NCBI RefSeq assembly: GCF_014191545.1
Contig: NZ_AP023361.1
Location: 1,702,501-1,766,500 of the forward strand
DNA: 64,000 nt
Direction: 5' to 3'
Source: Terrihabitans soli
Lineage (GTDB): Bacteria; Pseudomonadota; Alphaproteobacteria; Rhizobiales; Methylopilaceae
The position numbers were made by a program, and so were the translations under genes. Below, piece after piece: positions 42,853-50,793 of the stretch (position 1 is its first letter; every line of letters starts with the position of its first letter). The notes under the pieces were generated by a model. That model was not told the DNA's origin, did no database searches, and saw nothing but the letters and a program-made list of their open reading frames with translations.

Positions 42853-43638
42853 TTATGAGCCTACAAGACCAAGCTGCGGGCTGGAAGGCTCTGCCCTTCC
42901 CCTTCGGGGGATACGTCCGGCGAGATAGGCCAACCGCCCGGCATCGACGGCATGGCCCATGGCGGCGGCCATACGCACCGGATCGGCCGCCTTGGCGACC
43001 GCCGTGTTCAGGAGAACGGCCGAAGCGCCGAGCTCCATGGCGATGACCGCGTCGGAGGCCGTGCCGATGCCGGCATCGACCACCACCGGAACCGGCGAGC
43101 GCTTGCAGATGAGTTCGATATTCGCCGGGTTGGCAACGCCCATGCCCGAACCGATCAGCGAGCCCATCGGCATGACGGCGGCGGCGCCGAGATCGGCGAG
43201 CCGCTGGCAGATCACGGGGTCGTCGTTACAATAGGGCAGCACGGTGAAACCGCGAGAGATCAGCTCTTCCGTCGCCTTCAGAAGCTCCTGCACATCGGGA
43301 TACAGCGTTTCGCGGTCGCCGATGACTTCGAGTTTGATCCAGTTGGTCTCAAGCGCTTCACGCGCCAGTTCCGCCGTGAGGATCGCATCGCGCGCGGTTT
43401 CGCAGCCCGCGGTGTTCGGCAGGAATTTATAGTCCTTCAGCAGTTTGACGGTGTCGAAGCCCTGCCCCGCCAAAGAGACGCGGCGGATAGACATGGTCAC
43501 CATCTCGGCGCGGCTCGCCTTCACCGAGTCGAGCAGGACCTTTTGATTGGGATAGCCGGCCGTGCCGATCCACAGCCGCGAGCGAAAACTCTCGCCGGCA
43601 ACAACAAGCGGATCGTCAAAGATCGTCGTGTCGGTCAT
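42853..43638 (-). CDS. thiG: Thiazole synthase ThiG
   Basis: Makes the thiazole phosphate half of thiamine from deoxyxylulose phosphate, dehydroglycine and ThiS-thiocarboxylate. 261 residues from ATG 43638; a longer frame would overlap thiS. Motifs: [47 protein letters not shown], Schiff-base Lys102 in [43 protein letters not shown] and [33 protein letters not shown]. The stop of thiS is two bases upstream. ThiO supplies dehydroglycine. Confidence 0.97.
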   Translation of the reverse strand: MTDTTIFDDPLVVAGESFRSRLWIGTAGYPNQKVLLDSVKASRAEMVTMSIRRVSLAGQGFDTVKLLKDYKFLPNTAGCETARDAILTAELAREALETNWIKLEVIGDRETLYPDVQELLKATEELISRGFTVLPYCNDDPVICQRLADLGAAAVMPMGSLIGSGMGVANPANIELICKRSPVPVVVDAGIGTASDAVIAMELGASAVLLNTAVAKAADPVRMAAAMGHAVDAGRLAYLAGRIPRRGRAEPSSPQLGLVGS

Positions 43639-43640
43639 CT

Positions 43641-43847
43641 TCAACCTCCCGGCAGTGCGCGAACGATTTCCACGCGGTCGCCAGCATGAATGCGCGCCGT
43701 TTCCCACTGGGTCTTCGGCACGACCTCGCCATTGACGGCGACGGCGATGCCGCGCTGGCTATGGCCTTCCTCAAGTTCGGCGGCGAGAAGCTGGGCGATG
43801 TTCGCCGCCTCGATCGTCTTCGCCTGGCCGTTAATTGTCAGTTCCAT
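43641..43847 (-). CDS. thiS: Sulfur carrier protein ThiS
   Basis: 68-residue ubiquitin-like protein that carries sulfur as a C-terminal thiocarboxylate to ThiG. Begins [21 protein letters not shown], contains [15 protein letters not shown], and ends in the obligatory Gly-Gly (RALPGG). Located between thiO (gap six bases) and thiG (gap two bases). Confidence 0.97.
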   Translation of the reverse strand: MELTINGQAKTIEAANIAQLLAAELEEGHSQRGIAVAVNGEVVPKTQWETARIHAGDRVEIVRALPGG

Positions 43848-43853
43848 TTTCTC

Positions 43854-45032
43854 TTAGAGCCCTTGAGTCAAACGGTCGGAATTCTTGCCGAACCGCTGAA
43901 AAGTAAACGCTGTCTCCGGCCCGTCCATACGCCCATCCACAATCAGCGAAGATAGCGCGCGTGCCGTCACCGGCGCGAGGAGAATGCCGTTGCGGTGATG
44001 GCCGGTCGCAACGACAAGGCCCTCAATGCCGACTTCGCCGAGGATCGGCGCATCGTCGAGCGAAGTCGGGCGGAAGCCCGTCCAGATTTCGTCCACGGCG
44101 AGTTCCTCCGTGCCCGGAAGAACGCGGCGCGCAGCTTCAAGCAGGGCAAACAGACCGCCCGCGGTGTTGGACTTGTCGAAGCCGCGCTCCTCGACCGTCG
44201 CGCCGATGATCAAACGCCCATCGCCTTTCGGCGCCATATGGATCTGTTCCGTCCATACGATATGGGTCAGCGCCGGCATGCGCGGGTCCATGCGGAGCGC
44301 GATGGACTGGCCCTTCAGCGGACGCACGGGAAGTTCGAGCCCCTGCACGAGCTCCGGCGACCAGGCGCCGGCCGCAAGAACCACAGTTCCGGCGGAATAG
44401 GTTTCGGTCTCTGTCGTGAGGCCCGTCACCTTGCCGCCTTGGCGCTCGAGCGAGACGACCTTTGTGTTTTCGAACAACGCGCCGCCGGCTTTGACGAACG
44501 CTTTCGCCAGAGCTTTCGCGACCAGGCGCGCATCGACCTGGTGATCCTGTTCGCACCAGATGGCGCCCGAGACATTGGGGCGAAGCCCCGGCTCGCGCTC
44601 GCGCGCCAGAGTGCCGGAAAGCCAGACCGATTTGATGCCGAGCCGCATTTGCAGATCGTGGCGGAAGCGCAGGCGATCCACCTCATCGCGCGACAGCGCG
44701 ACGACCATGGTGCCTTCCGGCCGGTAATCGACGGAGACGCCGCTTACGGCTTCAAGTTCGGTCGCGAAATCCCGCCACAGGCCCTGGCTGGCCAAAGTCA
44801 GCGGCAGAAGATCGTCCTCGCCGGGCTCAACCTCAGCCGTCGCGGCCAGCATGCCGGTGGCGGCGCGCGTCGCGCCCGAGCCGACCTGGTCCCGCTCGAA
44901 GATCGCGACCGACAGGCCGCGCTGCAAAAGCTTCCAGCCAATGGAAAGCCCGATAATGCCGCCGCCGACAATGGCAGCGTCAAAGCGGGCCTCACCGGCC
45001 TTCCGCCCATCGATATTGATGATCTTGTCCAA
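43854..45032 (-). CDS. thiO: Glycine oxidase ThiO
   Basis: FAD enzyme of the D-amino-acid oxidase family that turns glycine into the dehydroglycine used by ThiG. 392 residues. Dinucleotide motif AAIVGGGIIGLSIGWKLLQRGLSVAIFERD and TRAATGMLAATAEVEPGE; catalytic-domain pieces AIWCEQDHQVDARLVAKALAKA, VVLAAGAWSPELVQGLELPVRPLKGQSI, WTGFRPTSLDDAPILGEVG and LVVATGHHRNGILLAPVTARAL. The start is TTG 45032 with GGGAG just upstream, inside the last element of the TPP riboswitch. First gene of the thiamine operon. Confidence 0.93.
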   Translation of the reverse strand: MDKIINIDGRKAGEARFDAAIVGGGIIGLSIGWKLLQRGLSVAIFERDQVGSGATRAATGMLAATAEVEPGEDDLLPLTLASQGLWRDFATELEAVSGVSVDYRPEGTMVVALSRDEVDRLRFRHDLQMRLGIKSVWLSGTLAREREPGLRPNVSGAIWCEQDHQVDARLVAKALAKAFVKAGGALFENTKVVSLERQGGKVTGLTTETETYSAGTVVLAAGAWSPELVQGLELPVRPLKGQSIALRMDPRMPALTHIVWTEQIHMAPKGDGRLIIGATVEERGFDKSNTAGGLFALLEAARRVLPGTEELAVDEIWTGFRPTSLDDAPILGEVGIEGLVVATGHHRNGILLAPVTARALSSLIVDGRMDGPETAFTFQRFGKNSDRLTQGL

Positions 45033-45040
45033 CCTACGCT

Positions 45041-45107
45041 CCCTTCGCTGGCATTACCCAGGCAGGTTCGTCGGGTTTGTTCTCAGCCGCTTTCGCAGCA
45101 CCCCGGC
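45041..45107 (-). promoter_or_regulatory. TPP riboswitch (THI element)
   Basis: On the minus strand the conserved THI core is complete: CGGGGTGC..., GGCTGAGA (about 45083-45090), ACCCGACGAACCTG (45062-45078), GGGTAATGCCAGCGAAGGGAG (about 45040-45060). It lies directly before thiO, and its 3' end (GAAGGGAG) merges with the ribosome site of the TTG start. That suggests thiamine pyrophosphate represses translation initiation rather than transcription. It controls thiO-thiS-thiG-thiE. Confidence 0.95.
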
Positions 45108-45199
45108 ATATGACGGTGAGATAAGGCCGTTCGGGACCCCATGCAAGCCGTCAGACAGGAGTATTCTACACGGATTCTCAGGCGATTGCGAAGCCGGTC

Positions 45200-46051
45200 C
45201 TAGCCCAGCGGCCGGCCCCTTTTGGCGGCCGTCCAGAGTGCCGCCTGACGCCGCCATTGTGGGGCCTCGATCAGCGTCCGGAAGGGGTTATAGCCGCTCT
45301 TTTCCATACGCTTCAGATAGAGATCGCACAGTGCCACCGGCAGGAACGCAGCGGAAGCTTCCGGCTTGATCTCGCGCGAAACCCTGCGCGCCGCTTCAAG
45401 GTGGTGGCGCGCCATCGCTCGCATCTCGCGCAGCGCCGCATAGACGCCGTGGCTGGAACGCCCGGCCAGAATGTCGTCACGCCGCGCTCCATGGCGGGCT
45501 AGCACTTCGGCAGGGATGAACACCTGCCCGCGCTCGGCATGGAAGGGCAGCGCGCGCAAAAGGCCTGTAATGGCATAGGCGACGCCGGCATGGCCTGAGG
45601 CTTCCGCGCCGCCCGGCTCACCGCCGCCAACAAGGATGATCGATGCCAGCCGGATCAGCGCCGAAGAGGTGTCGCCCGTATAGCCTTCGAGATCGTTCAC
45701 TGACGGGATCGGGTCGTTATAGAGGTCGAGCACCCGCGCCTCGGTCATGCGGACAAAGGCATCGGCCGGCAGGCGGTTGGCGGCAATCGTCGTGCGGATG
45801 GCCTCCGCCACCGGATGCGCACTCGCCTCATCCGGCCGCTGACCCTGCAGCACCTCCCGCCACCAGGCGAGGCGGATCTCGCCGGGGATCGGTTCGGAGA
45901 CGGCTTCGCGGACGCGGGCGATTTCGCTGTTGAAGGCATAGAGGGCAAAGAGGCCCGGCCGCCGTTCGGCGGGCGCAAAGAGCGTTGCGAAATAGCGGTC
46001 CGGGTCCTGTTCGCGGACGAGCTTCTCGCAGAAAGCCGCCGTATCCATCAT
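45200..46051 (-). CDS. NDUFAF6-like squalene/phytoene synthase-fold protein
   Basis: 283 residues of the squalene/phytoene synthase fold. Enzymes of this family have two Asp-rich motifs for prenyl diphosphates; here both are lost. The first (DDxxD) reads AFNSEIARVREAVSE near residues 40-52 and the second reads LLRALPFHAERGQVFIPAE. Exactly these replacements (FN-x-E, then R-A-x-P-x-H...V-F-x-P) mark human NDUFAF6, a respiratory complex I assembly factor. So I read it as an assembly factor, not a carotenoid enzyme. Its ATG overlaps the stop of the Mth938-like gene by four bases, and it ends the yajC-secD-secF operon on the minus strand. Confidence 0.85.
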   Translation of the reverse strand: MMDTAAFCEKLVREQDPDRYFATLFAPAERRPGLFALYAFNSEIARVREAVSEPIPGEIRLAWWREVLQGQRPDEASAHPVAEAIRTTIAANRLPADAFVRMTEARVLDLYNDPIPSVNDLEGYTGDTSSALIRLASIILVGGGEPGGAEASGHAGVAYAITGLLRALPFHAERGQVFIPAEVLARHGARRDDILAGRSSHGVYAALREMRAMARHHLEAARRVSREIKPEASAAFLPVALCDLYLKRMEKSGYNPFRTLIEAPQWRRQAALWTAAKRGRPLG

Positions 46052-46440
46052 CTGGCATTCTCGACGGCAATCAGCGCCGCCGCAACCTTCCTCTGGTCGC
46101 CTATCAACACATTGTAGGTACGGGCGGCCGGCCCCGTCGCCATGACGTCAACGCGCAGGCCGGCATCTTTGAGCGCCTGGCGCAACCTCGGGTCGAGGTG
46201 AACATGGAGATCGCCGGTGCCGATGAGGAAAATCTCGATCTCGGCGGCCTCTTCGATCGCCTTCTCGAAACTCTTCAGCGTGATTTCGGAAGCCTCGTTC
46301 GGCGCCCAGGACCAGACGCCGCTGGGCAGGCACAGGATCGAGCCGCGATGCGACATGTCCGCGAACCGGAAGCCGCCATTGCCATAGGCATCGAGCGGCG
46401 TGCGTCCCGGAAAGTGCGCGTCTTCGCGAGGCGCGGCCAT
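46048..46440 (-). CDS. Mth938-domain protein (NDUFAF3-like)
   Basis: 130 residues, single Mth938/DUF498 domain. Characteristic: DAYGNGGFRFADMSHRGSILCLPSGVWSW, the central EIEIFLIGTGDLHVHLDPRLRQALKDAGLRVDVM and TYNVLIGDQRKVAAALIAV. Human NDUFAF3, a complex I assembly factor, belongs to this family and shows the same VVGTGD and R-x-x-x-AL blocks. Gap of six bases after secF and four-base overlap with the NDUFAF6-like gene, so the two assembly-factor homologues and the Sec subunits are on one transcript. Function in complex I assembly is inferred from homology. Confidence 0.88.
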   Translation of the reverse strand: MAAPREDAHFPGRTPLDAYGNGGFRFADMSHRGSILCLPSGVWSWAPNEASEITLKSFEKAIEEAAEIEIFLIGTGDLHVHLDPRLRQALKDAGLRVDVMATGPAARTYNVLIGDQRKVAAALIAVENAR

Positions 46441-46446
46441 CGGCGC

Positions 46447-47382
46447 TTAAGGCCGCGCGGGCGCAGGTGCCGGGTTGTTCTGGAAGGCGCCCTGGCGCAG
46501 GCCGAGATAAATGAGGCTCGGCGTCGACACGAAGATCGCCGAATAGGTGCAGATAACGATGCCGATGAGCATGACGATGGCAAAGCCCTCGATCGCCTCG
46601 CCGCCGAACCATACGAGCGCGAGCAGCGACAGGAAGGTGGTCATCGAGGTGATGGCGGTACGAGCCATGGTCGTATTGATCGACAGGTCCAGCAGCTCGA
46701 TGTCCGGCATGGTTTTGTAGCGGCGCAGAAGTTCGCGCGTACGGTCGAACACGACGACGGTCTCGTTCAGCGAATAGCCGACAATGGTCAGGATCGCGGC
46801 GATCGAGGTCATATTGAATTCGAACTGCGTGACGAGGAAGAAGCCGCAGGTGAGCAGGACGTCATGCAGCGTGCCGATGAGCGCGCCCATCGCAAGGTTT
46901 CGCTCGAAGCGGAACCACAGATAGGCAAGCACGGCAACAAGCGAGAGCACGACGCCGACCGTGCCGGCTTGGACGAGCTCACCCGAAACGCGCGGCCCGA
47001 CGGTCTCGACGCGGCGGAATTCATAGGCCTCGCCGAACGCTTCGCGGGCCTTCGACACGACAGCGCTCTGCGCCGCCTCGCCGCCTTCCTGAATCGGAAA
47101 GCGCAGCGACAGGCCTGCGGCGCCGCCGAATTCCTGCACCTCGGTTTCGCCGAAACCGAGCGCATTGGCGTGCTCGCGCACGCTCGCAACATCGGCGGTA
47201 CCGGATTTGGCCTGCAGCTCCATGAGCGTGCCGCCCTTGAAGTCGATGCCGAAATTCAAACCGTGCGTGAAGAACAGGCCGACAATGACGAGCGACATGA
47301 TCGCTGAGAAGGCGAAGCTGACGCTGCGCCAGCGCATGAAGCGAACTTGCGAATTTTCCGGCCAGAGTCTCAGGAGGCGCAT
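46447..47382 (-). CDS. secF: Protein-export membrane protein SecF
   Basis: Six-helix partner of SecD that drives late steps of protein export by proton motive force. 311 residues. Motifs: GIDFKGGTLMELQ near residue 45, the P1-type periplasmic region, VETVGPRVSGELVQAGTVGVVLSLVAVLAYLWFRFE, DVLLTCGFFLV, ILTIVGYSLNETVVVFDRTRELLRR and SINTTMARTAITSMTTFLSLLALVWFGGEAIEGFAI. It lies ten bases after secD. The C terminus is short and Ala/Pro-rich. Confidence 0.97.
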   Translation of the reverse strand: MRLLRLWPENSQVRFMRWRSVSFAFSAIMSLVIVGLFFTHGLNFGIDFKGGTLMELQAKSGTADVASVREHANALGFGETEVQEFGGAAGLSLRFPIQEGGEAAQSAVVSKAREAFGEAYEFRRVETVGPRVSGELVQAGTVGVVLSLVAVLAYLWFRFERNLAMGALIGTLHDVLLTCGFFLVTQFEFNMTSIAAILTIVGYSLNETVVVFDRTRELLRRYKTMPDIELLDLSINTTMARTAITSMTTFLSLLALVWFGGEAIEGFAIVMLIGIVICTYSAIFVSTPSLIYLGLRQGAFQNNPAPAPARP

Positions 47383-47392
47383 CTTGTTCTCC

Positions 47393-49000
47393 TCAGAACG
47401 GCAGCGTCTTGGCCCGCGTCCAGCGGTACCAGAGGGCGATCATCATGCGGGTCATGGTCACGGCGGTGATAACGGTCGTCAGAATGCCGAGGATGAAGAC
47501 GACGGCAAAACCTTTCACCGGGCCCGAGCCCATCAGGAAGAGAATGACGGCGGCAATGCCCATGGTCGAGTTGGAATCGATGATGGTCGCGAAGGCGCGA
47601 TCGAAACCGGCGCCGATGGCCGTCACGATATTTCTGCCTCCGTGAAATTCCTCGCGGATGCGCTCATAGATCAGAACGTTCGAGTCGACCGCCGTGCCGA
47701 TGGTCAGAACGATGCCGGCAATGCCGGGCAGCGTCATCGTTGCGCCAAGCAGCGACATCAGGCCGAGGATCAGGCCGACATGGATGATGAGCGCGATATT
47801 GGCGATGAAGCCGAACACGCCATAGGTCGCAAACATGAAGATGATGACGAAGATCGCGGCATAGATCGTCGCCTTGGTGCCGGCCTCGATCGAGTCGCGG
47901 CCAAGGCCCGGGCCGACGGTGCGCTCCTCAACGACCGTCAGCGGCGCAGGCAGTGCGCCGGCGCGCAGAAGGATCGCAAGATTGTTGGCGCTCTCCACCG
48001 TGAACTGGCCCGAAATCTGGCCCGAACCGCCGGTGATCGGCTCGTTGATGCGCGGCGCCGAAATCACCTTGTTGTCGAGAACGATCGCAAACGGCTTGCC
48101 GACATTCTGGGTCGTCGCCGTCGCAAAGCGGCGCGCACCGTTGGAATTGAAACGGAAGCTGACGATCGGCTCGTTGTTGCGCTGGTCGAAACCCGGCTGT
48201 GCATCGATCAGATCTTCGCCCGAAACGAGAACGCGCTTTTCGACGAGAAACTTCTGATTGGGATCTTCAGTGCTCGGCAGGATTTCCGATTCCGGCGGCG
48301 GACGGCTCAAAACCGCCTGATCGACCGTCATCGACATGTCGACCATGCGGAAGGTGAGCTTTGCCGTCTGGCCGAGAATGTTCTTCAGCTGTTGCGGATC
48401 TTGCAGACCCGGCACCTGAACGAGAATGCGGTCGGCGCCCTGGCGCTGGATCGAGGGTTCCGTCGTACCGAGTTCGTCGACACGGCGGCGGACAATTTCG
48501 ATCGACTGGTCGACCGCCGACCGGATGCGGGCATTCGCGCCCTCTTCCGTCGGCGTCAGCGTAATGATGCCGTCCGGCGTGCTGGTGACGGTGAGATCGC
48601 GGGCCCCACCGCCGGTGCCGAACAGCGAATTTGAAATCGGCTGAGCCAGCTCACGCAGCTTGGGGAGCGCACGGTCGAGATCGGTCGCTTCGCGCAGGCG
48701 CACCTGAACGCCATTCCCGGCATTGCCGAGGCCGCTATATCCGATGCGCTCATCCCGCAGCAGCGTGCGTACCTGGTCGCGCAGGCTCTCAAGGCGCTCG
48801 GCCCGCAGCGCATTGCCGTCGACTTCGAGCAGGATGTGCGAGCCGCCCTGCAGATCGAGGCCAAGCACGATGGTGCGCTGCGCCCAGCTCGGGAGCTTGG
48901 CGCGCACCTCCGGCGAGACCAGGTTGGGGACGACCAGAAGAAGGCCGAGCCCGACGATCAGCAGGGTGAGAAGCGTCTTGGTGCGGGAGTAATGCAGCAT
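47393..49000 (-). CDS. secD: Protein translocase subunit SecD
   Basis: 535 residues: one N-terminal helix (LLTLLIVGLGLLLVVPNLV), the GLDLQGGSHILLEVDGNAL motif, a large periplasmic region with VQVPGLQDPQQLKNILGQTAKLTFRMVDM (P1 region), and five C-terminal helices with GLILGLMSLLGATMTLPGIAGIVLTIGTAVDSNVLIYERIREEF and IIDSNSTMGIAAVILFLMGSGPVKGFAVVFILGILTT. Works with SecF and YajC. Preceded by yajC (18 bases), so the order is yajC-secD-secF. Confidence 0.97.
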   Translation of the reverse strand: MLHYSRTKTLLTLLIVGLGLLLVVPNLVSPEVRAKLPSWAQRTIVLGLDLQGGSHILLEVDGNALRAERLESLRDQVRTLLRDERIGYSGLGNAGNGVQVRLREATDLDRALPKLRELAQPISNSLFGTGGGARDLTVTSTPDGIITLTPTEEGANARIRSAVDQSIEIVRRRVDELGTTEPSIQRQGADRILVQVPGLQDPQQLKNILGQTAKLTFRMVDMSMTVDQAVLSRPPPESEILPSTEDPNQKFLVEKRVLVSGEDLIDAQPGFDQRNNEPIVSFRFNSNGARRFATATTQNVGKPFAIVLDNKVISAPRINEPITGGSGQISGQFTVESANNLAILLRAGALPAPLTVVEERTVGPGLGRDSIEAGTKATIYAAIFVIIFMFATYGVFGFIANIALIIHVGLILGLMSLLGATMTLPGIAGIVLTIGTAVDSNVLIYERIREEFHGGRNIVTAIGAGFDRAFATIIDSNSTMGIAAVILFLMGSGPVKGFAVVFILGILTTVITAVTMTRMMIALWYRWTRAKTLPF

Positions 49001-49018
49001 GGGCTGGGGAACGCCTTA

Positions 49019-49366
49019 TCAGGCGTCGTTGGCCACGGGCTCGCCCTTGGCGCGCACGTCCGAAACCATGCCGCGCGCCACGCGCACTTTTACGTTATCG
49101 GCGATCTGCAGCTCGAGTTCCTGCTCATCGACCACCTTGGTCACCTTGCCGATGATGCCGCCCGTCGTGACGATCGTATCGCCGCGGCGGATGTTTCCGA
49201 TCATCTCCTTGTGCTGCTTCATGCGGCGCTGCTGGGGACGGATCACAAGGAAATACATGATCACGAAAATCAGCAGGAACGGCATGATAGACAACAGGAA
49301 TCCGCCCTCACCTCCGGGGCCAGCAGCCTGGGCAAAAGCGGGGGTCGCGAACATCTGAAACTCCAT
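49019..49366 (-). CDS. yajC: Preprotein translocase subunit YajC
   Basis: 115 residues. Short N-terminal segment ending in AFAQAAGPGGEGG, then one helix (LLSIMPFLLIFVIMYFLVI) followed by the YajC signature RPQQRRMKQHKEMIGNIRRGDTIVTTGGIIGKVTKV. Part of the SecDF-YajC holotranslocon. First gene of the operon that continues through secD, secF and the two assembly-factor homologues. ATG 49366 or the ATG four codons later are both acceptable starts. Confidence 0.95.
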   Translation of the reverse strand: MEFQMFATPAFAQAAGPGGEGGFLLSIMPFLLIFVIMYFLVIRPQQRRMKQHKEMIGNIRRGDTIVTTGGIIGKVTKVVDEQELELQIADNVKVRVARGMVSDVRAKGEPVANDA

Positions 49367-49480
49367 GGAAAAGGCGGGCCGGAAACGGGTATTCCGAAGC
49401 GGCGCGGACTATAGCGGCCGTCCCCTAGAAAGCAATCGGTCCACATGGACATGGAGCCCCCCCGGCTTTATCTCCACCCC

Positions 49481-50344
49481 ATGACCGCAAATCCTCTGAC
49501 ATCCGACGCTCTTGGCCGCATTGCCGAGGCCCTGGAACGGCTTTCCCCGCCCTCGGGCGCCCAGGCCGACCTTTCGACCGCCGATGCCTTTGTCTGGCAT
49601 GCGGCGGACCGGCGCCTGGCCCCGGTCGCCCGGGTCAATCGGGTGGCGATCACCCTTCTGAAGGGCATTGACCGGAACCGGGATACCCTCGTCGCCAATA
49701 CCGAGCGCTTCGCCAAGGGCCTGCCGGCCAATAACGCCCTCCTCTGGGGCGCCCGCGGCATGGGCAAAAGCTCGCTGGTCAAAGCCGTCCACGCCTCGGT
49801 GAACGCGGCCGGGCTCGACCAGCCGCTGAAGCTCGTCGAAATCCACCGCGAGGATATCGAGAGCCTTCCCGTTCTCCTGAACGTCCTCCGGACCTCGCCC
49901 TACCGTTTCGTTCTGTTCTGCGACGATCTCTCTTTCGATGCCGGCGACAGCTCCTACAAGGCGCTCAAAGCGGTGCTGGAAGGCGGCGTCGAAGGGCGGC
50001 CTGAGAACGTCCTCTTCTACGCGACGTCGAACCGGCGGCATCTTATGCCGCGCGACATGATCGACAACGAACGCGCGACCGCGATCAATCCCGGCGAAGC
50101 CATCGAAGAGAAAGTCTCGCTGTCCGACCGTTTCGGCATCTGGCTCGGCTTTCATCCGTGCAGCCAGGAAGATTATTGGGAAATGGTGCGCGGCTATGCG
50201 CGCGAGTTCAATCTCGATATGCCGCTCAGCGATCTGCGTTCGGAGGCTCTCGAATGGGCAGCGACGCGCGGCAACCGCTCGGGCCGCACGGCGTGGCAGT
50301 TCATTCTCGATCTTGCCGGCCGCATGGGCGTGAAGCTCGGCTAG
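49481..50344 (+). CDS. DUF815 AAA+ family ATPase
   Basis: 287 residues from ATG 49481 (MTANPLTSDALGRIAEALERL); an ATG at 49445 in the same frame would add 12 residues and neither start has a strong ribosome site. Walker A is GARGMGKSSLVKAVH, the Walker B/sensor region RFVLFCDDLSFDAGDSSYKALKAVLEGGVEGRPENVLFYATSNRRHLMPRDM, and the C-terminal WLGFHPCSQEDYWEMVRGYAREF closes the family pattern. Role of DUF815 ATPases is unknown. Divergent from yajC and convergent with the GNAT gene, whose stop codon overlaps its own by three bases. Confidence 0.9.
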   Translation: MTANPLTSDALGRIAEALERLSPPSGAQADLSTADAFVWHAADRRLAPVARVNRVAITLLKGIDRNRDTLVANTERFAKGLPANNALLWGARGMGKSSLVKAVHASVNAAGLDQPLKLVEIHREDIESLPVLLNVLRTSPYRFVLFCDDLSFDAGDSSYKALKAVLEGGVEGRPENVLFYATSNRRHLMPRDMIDNERATAINPGEAIEEKVSLSDRFGIWLGFHPCSQEDYWEMVRGYAREFNLDMPLSDLRSEALEWAATRGNRSGRTAWQFILDLAGRMGVKLG

Positions 50345-50793
50345 CGCCGCACCATTCGCAGTTTGACGCCTTCTTCCCCGGCGACGGCAAAGCCGCAGCG
50401 CTCATAGAAGAGCCGCGCTGAATTGTTGCGCAGCACGGTCAAAGTCGCGGGCTTGCCGCTCGCGCGCCATATGGGAACAAGAAAATCCAGAACCTTTGAG
50501 CCGATGCCGCGCCGCTGCTGTTCGGGCGCGATGAAGAACTGCTGCAGGGTAATTTCCGAGAACGTCTCGTCCAGCTGAAGCCAGCCGATCCGTTTGCGGC
50601 CCGAAAAGATGATCCGCACATTCGGCGCGTTCCAGTTTCGCGCAAATCTTTCGCGCTGCTCTGGCTCATCCCATTCTATGAACTCGGACGTCAGCGGCTT
50701 CATCGCCTGGAGATAGAGGCGGAGCGCGAAGCCGTAATCGCGCCCTGCAACCGGCTTGAGGCGGATCACTTCGGCACGAGAAATGGCGTGCAT
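50341..50793 (-). CDS. GNAT-family N-acetyltransferase
   Basis: 150 residues from ATG 50793 (MHAISRAEVIRLKPV). Acetyl-CoA motif A is QQFFIAPEQQRRGIGSKVLDFLVPIW with the R/Q-x-x-G-x-G/A core, followed by motif B VLRNNSARLFYERCGFAVAGEEG. Substrate unknown. A longer in-frame start would run deeper into the Cys-rich gene; even the chosen ATG lies 28 bases inside its 3' end, so the two are probably coupled. The stop codon overlaps the DUF815 stop from the other strand. Confidence 0.85.
   Translation of the reverse strand: MHAISRAEVIRLKPVAGRDYGFALRLYLQAMKPLTSEFIEWDEPEQRERFARNWNAPNVRIIFSGRKRIGWLQLDETFSEITLQQFFIAPEQQRRGIGSKVLDFLVPIWRASGKPATLTVLRNNSARLFYERCGFAVAGEEGVKLRMVRR

Noticed and set aside
45200-46051. 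Phytoene synthase for carotenoid synthesis
   Set aside because: Both Asp-rich catalytic motifs are missing and no other crt gene is near; the residues fit NDUFAF6 instead.
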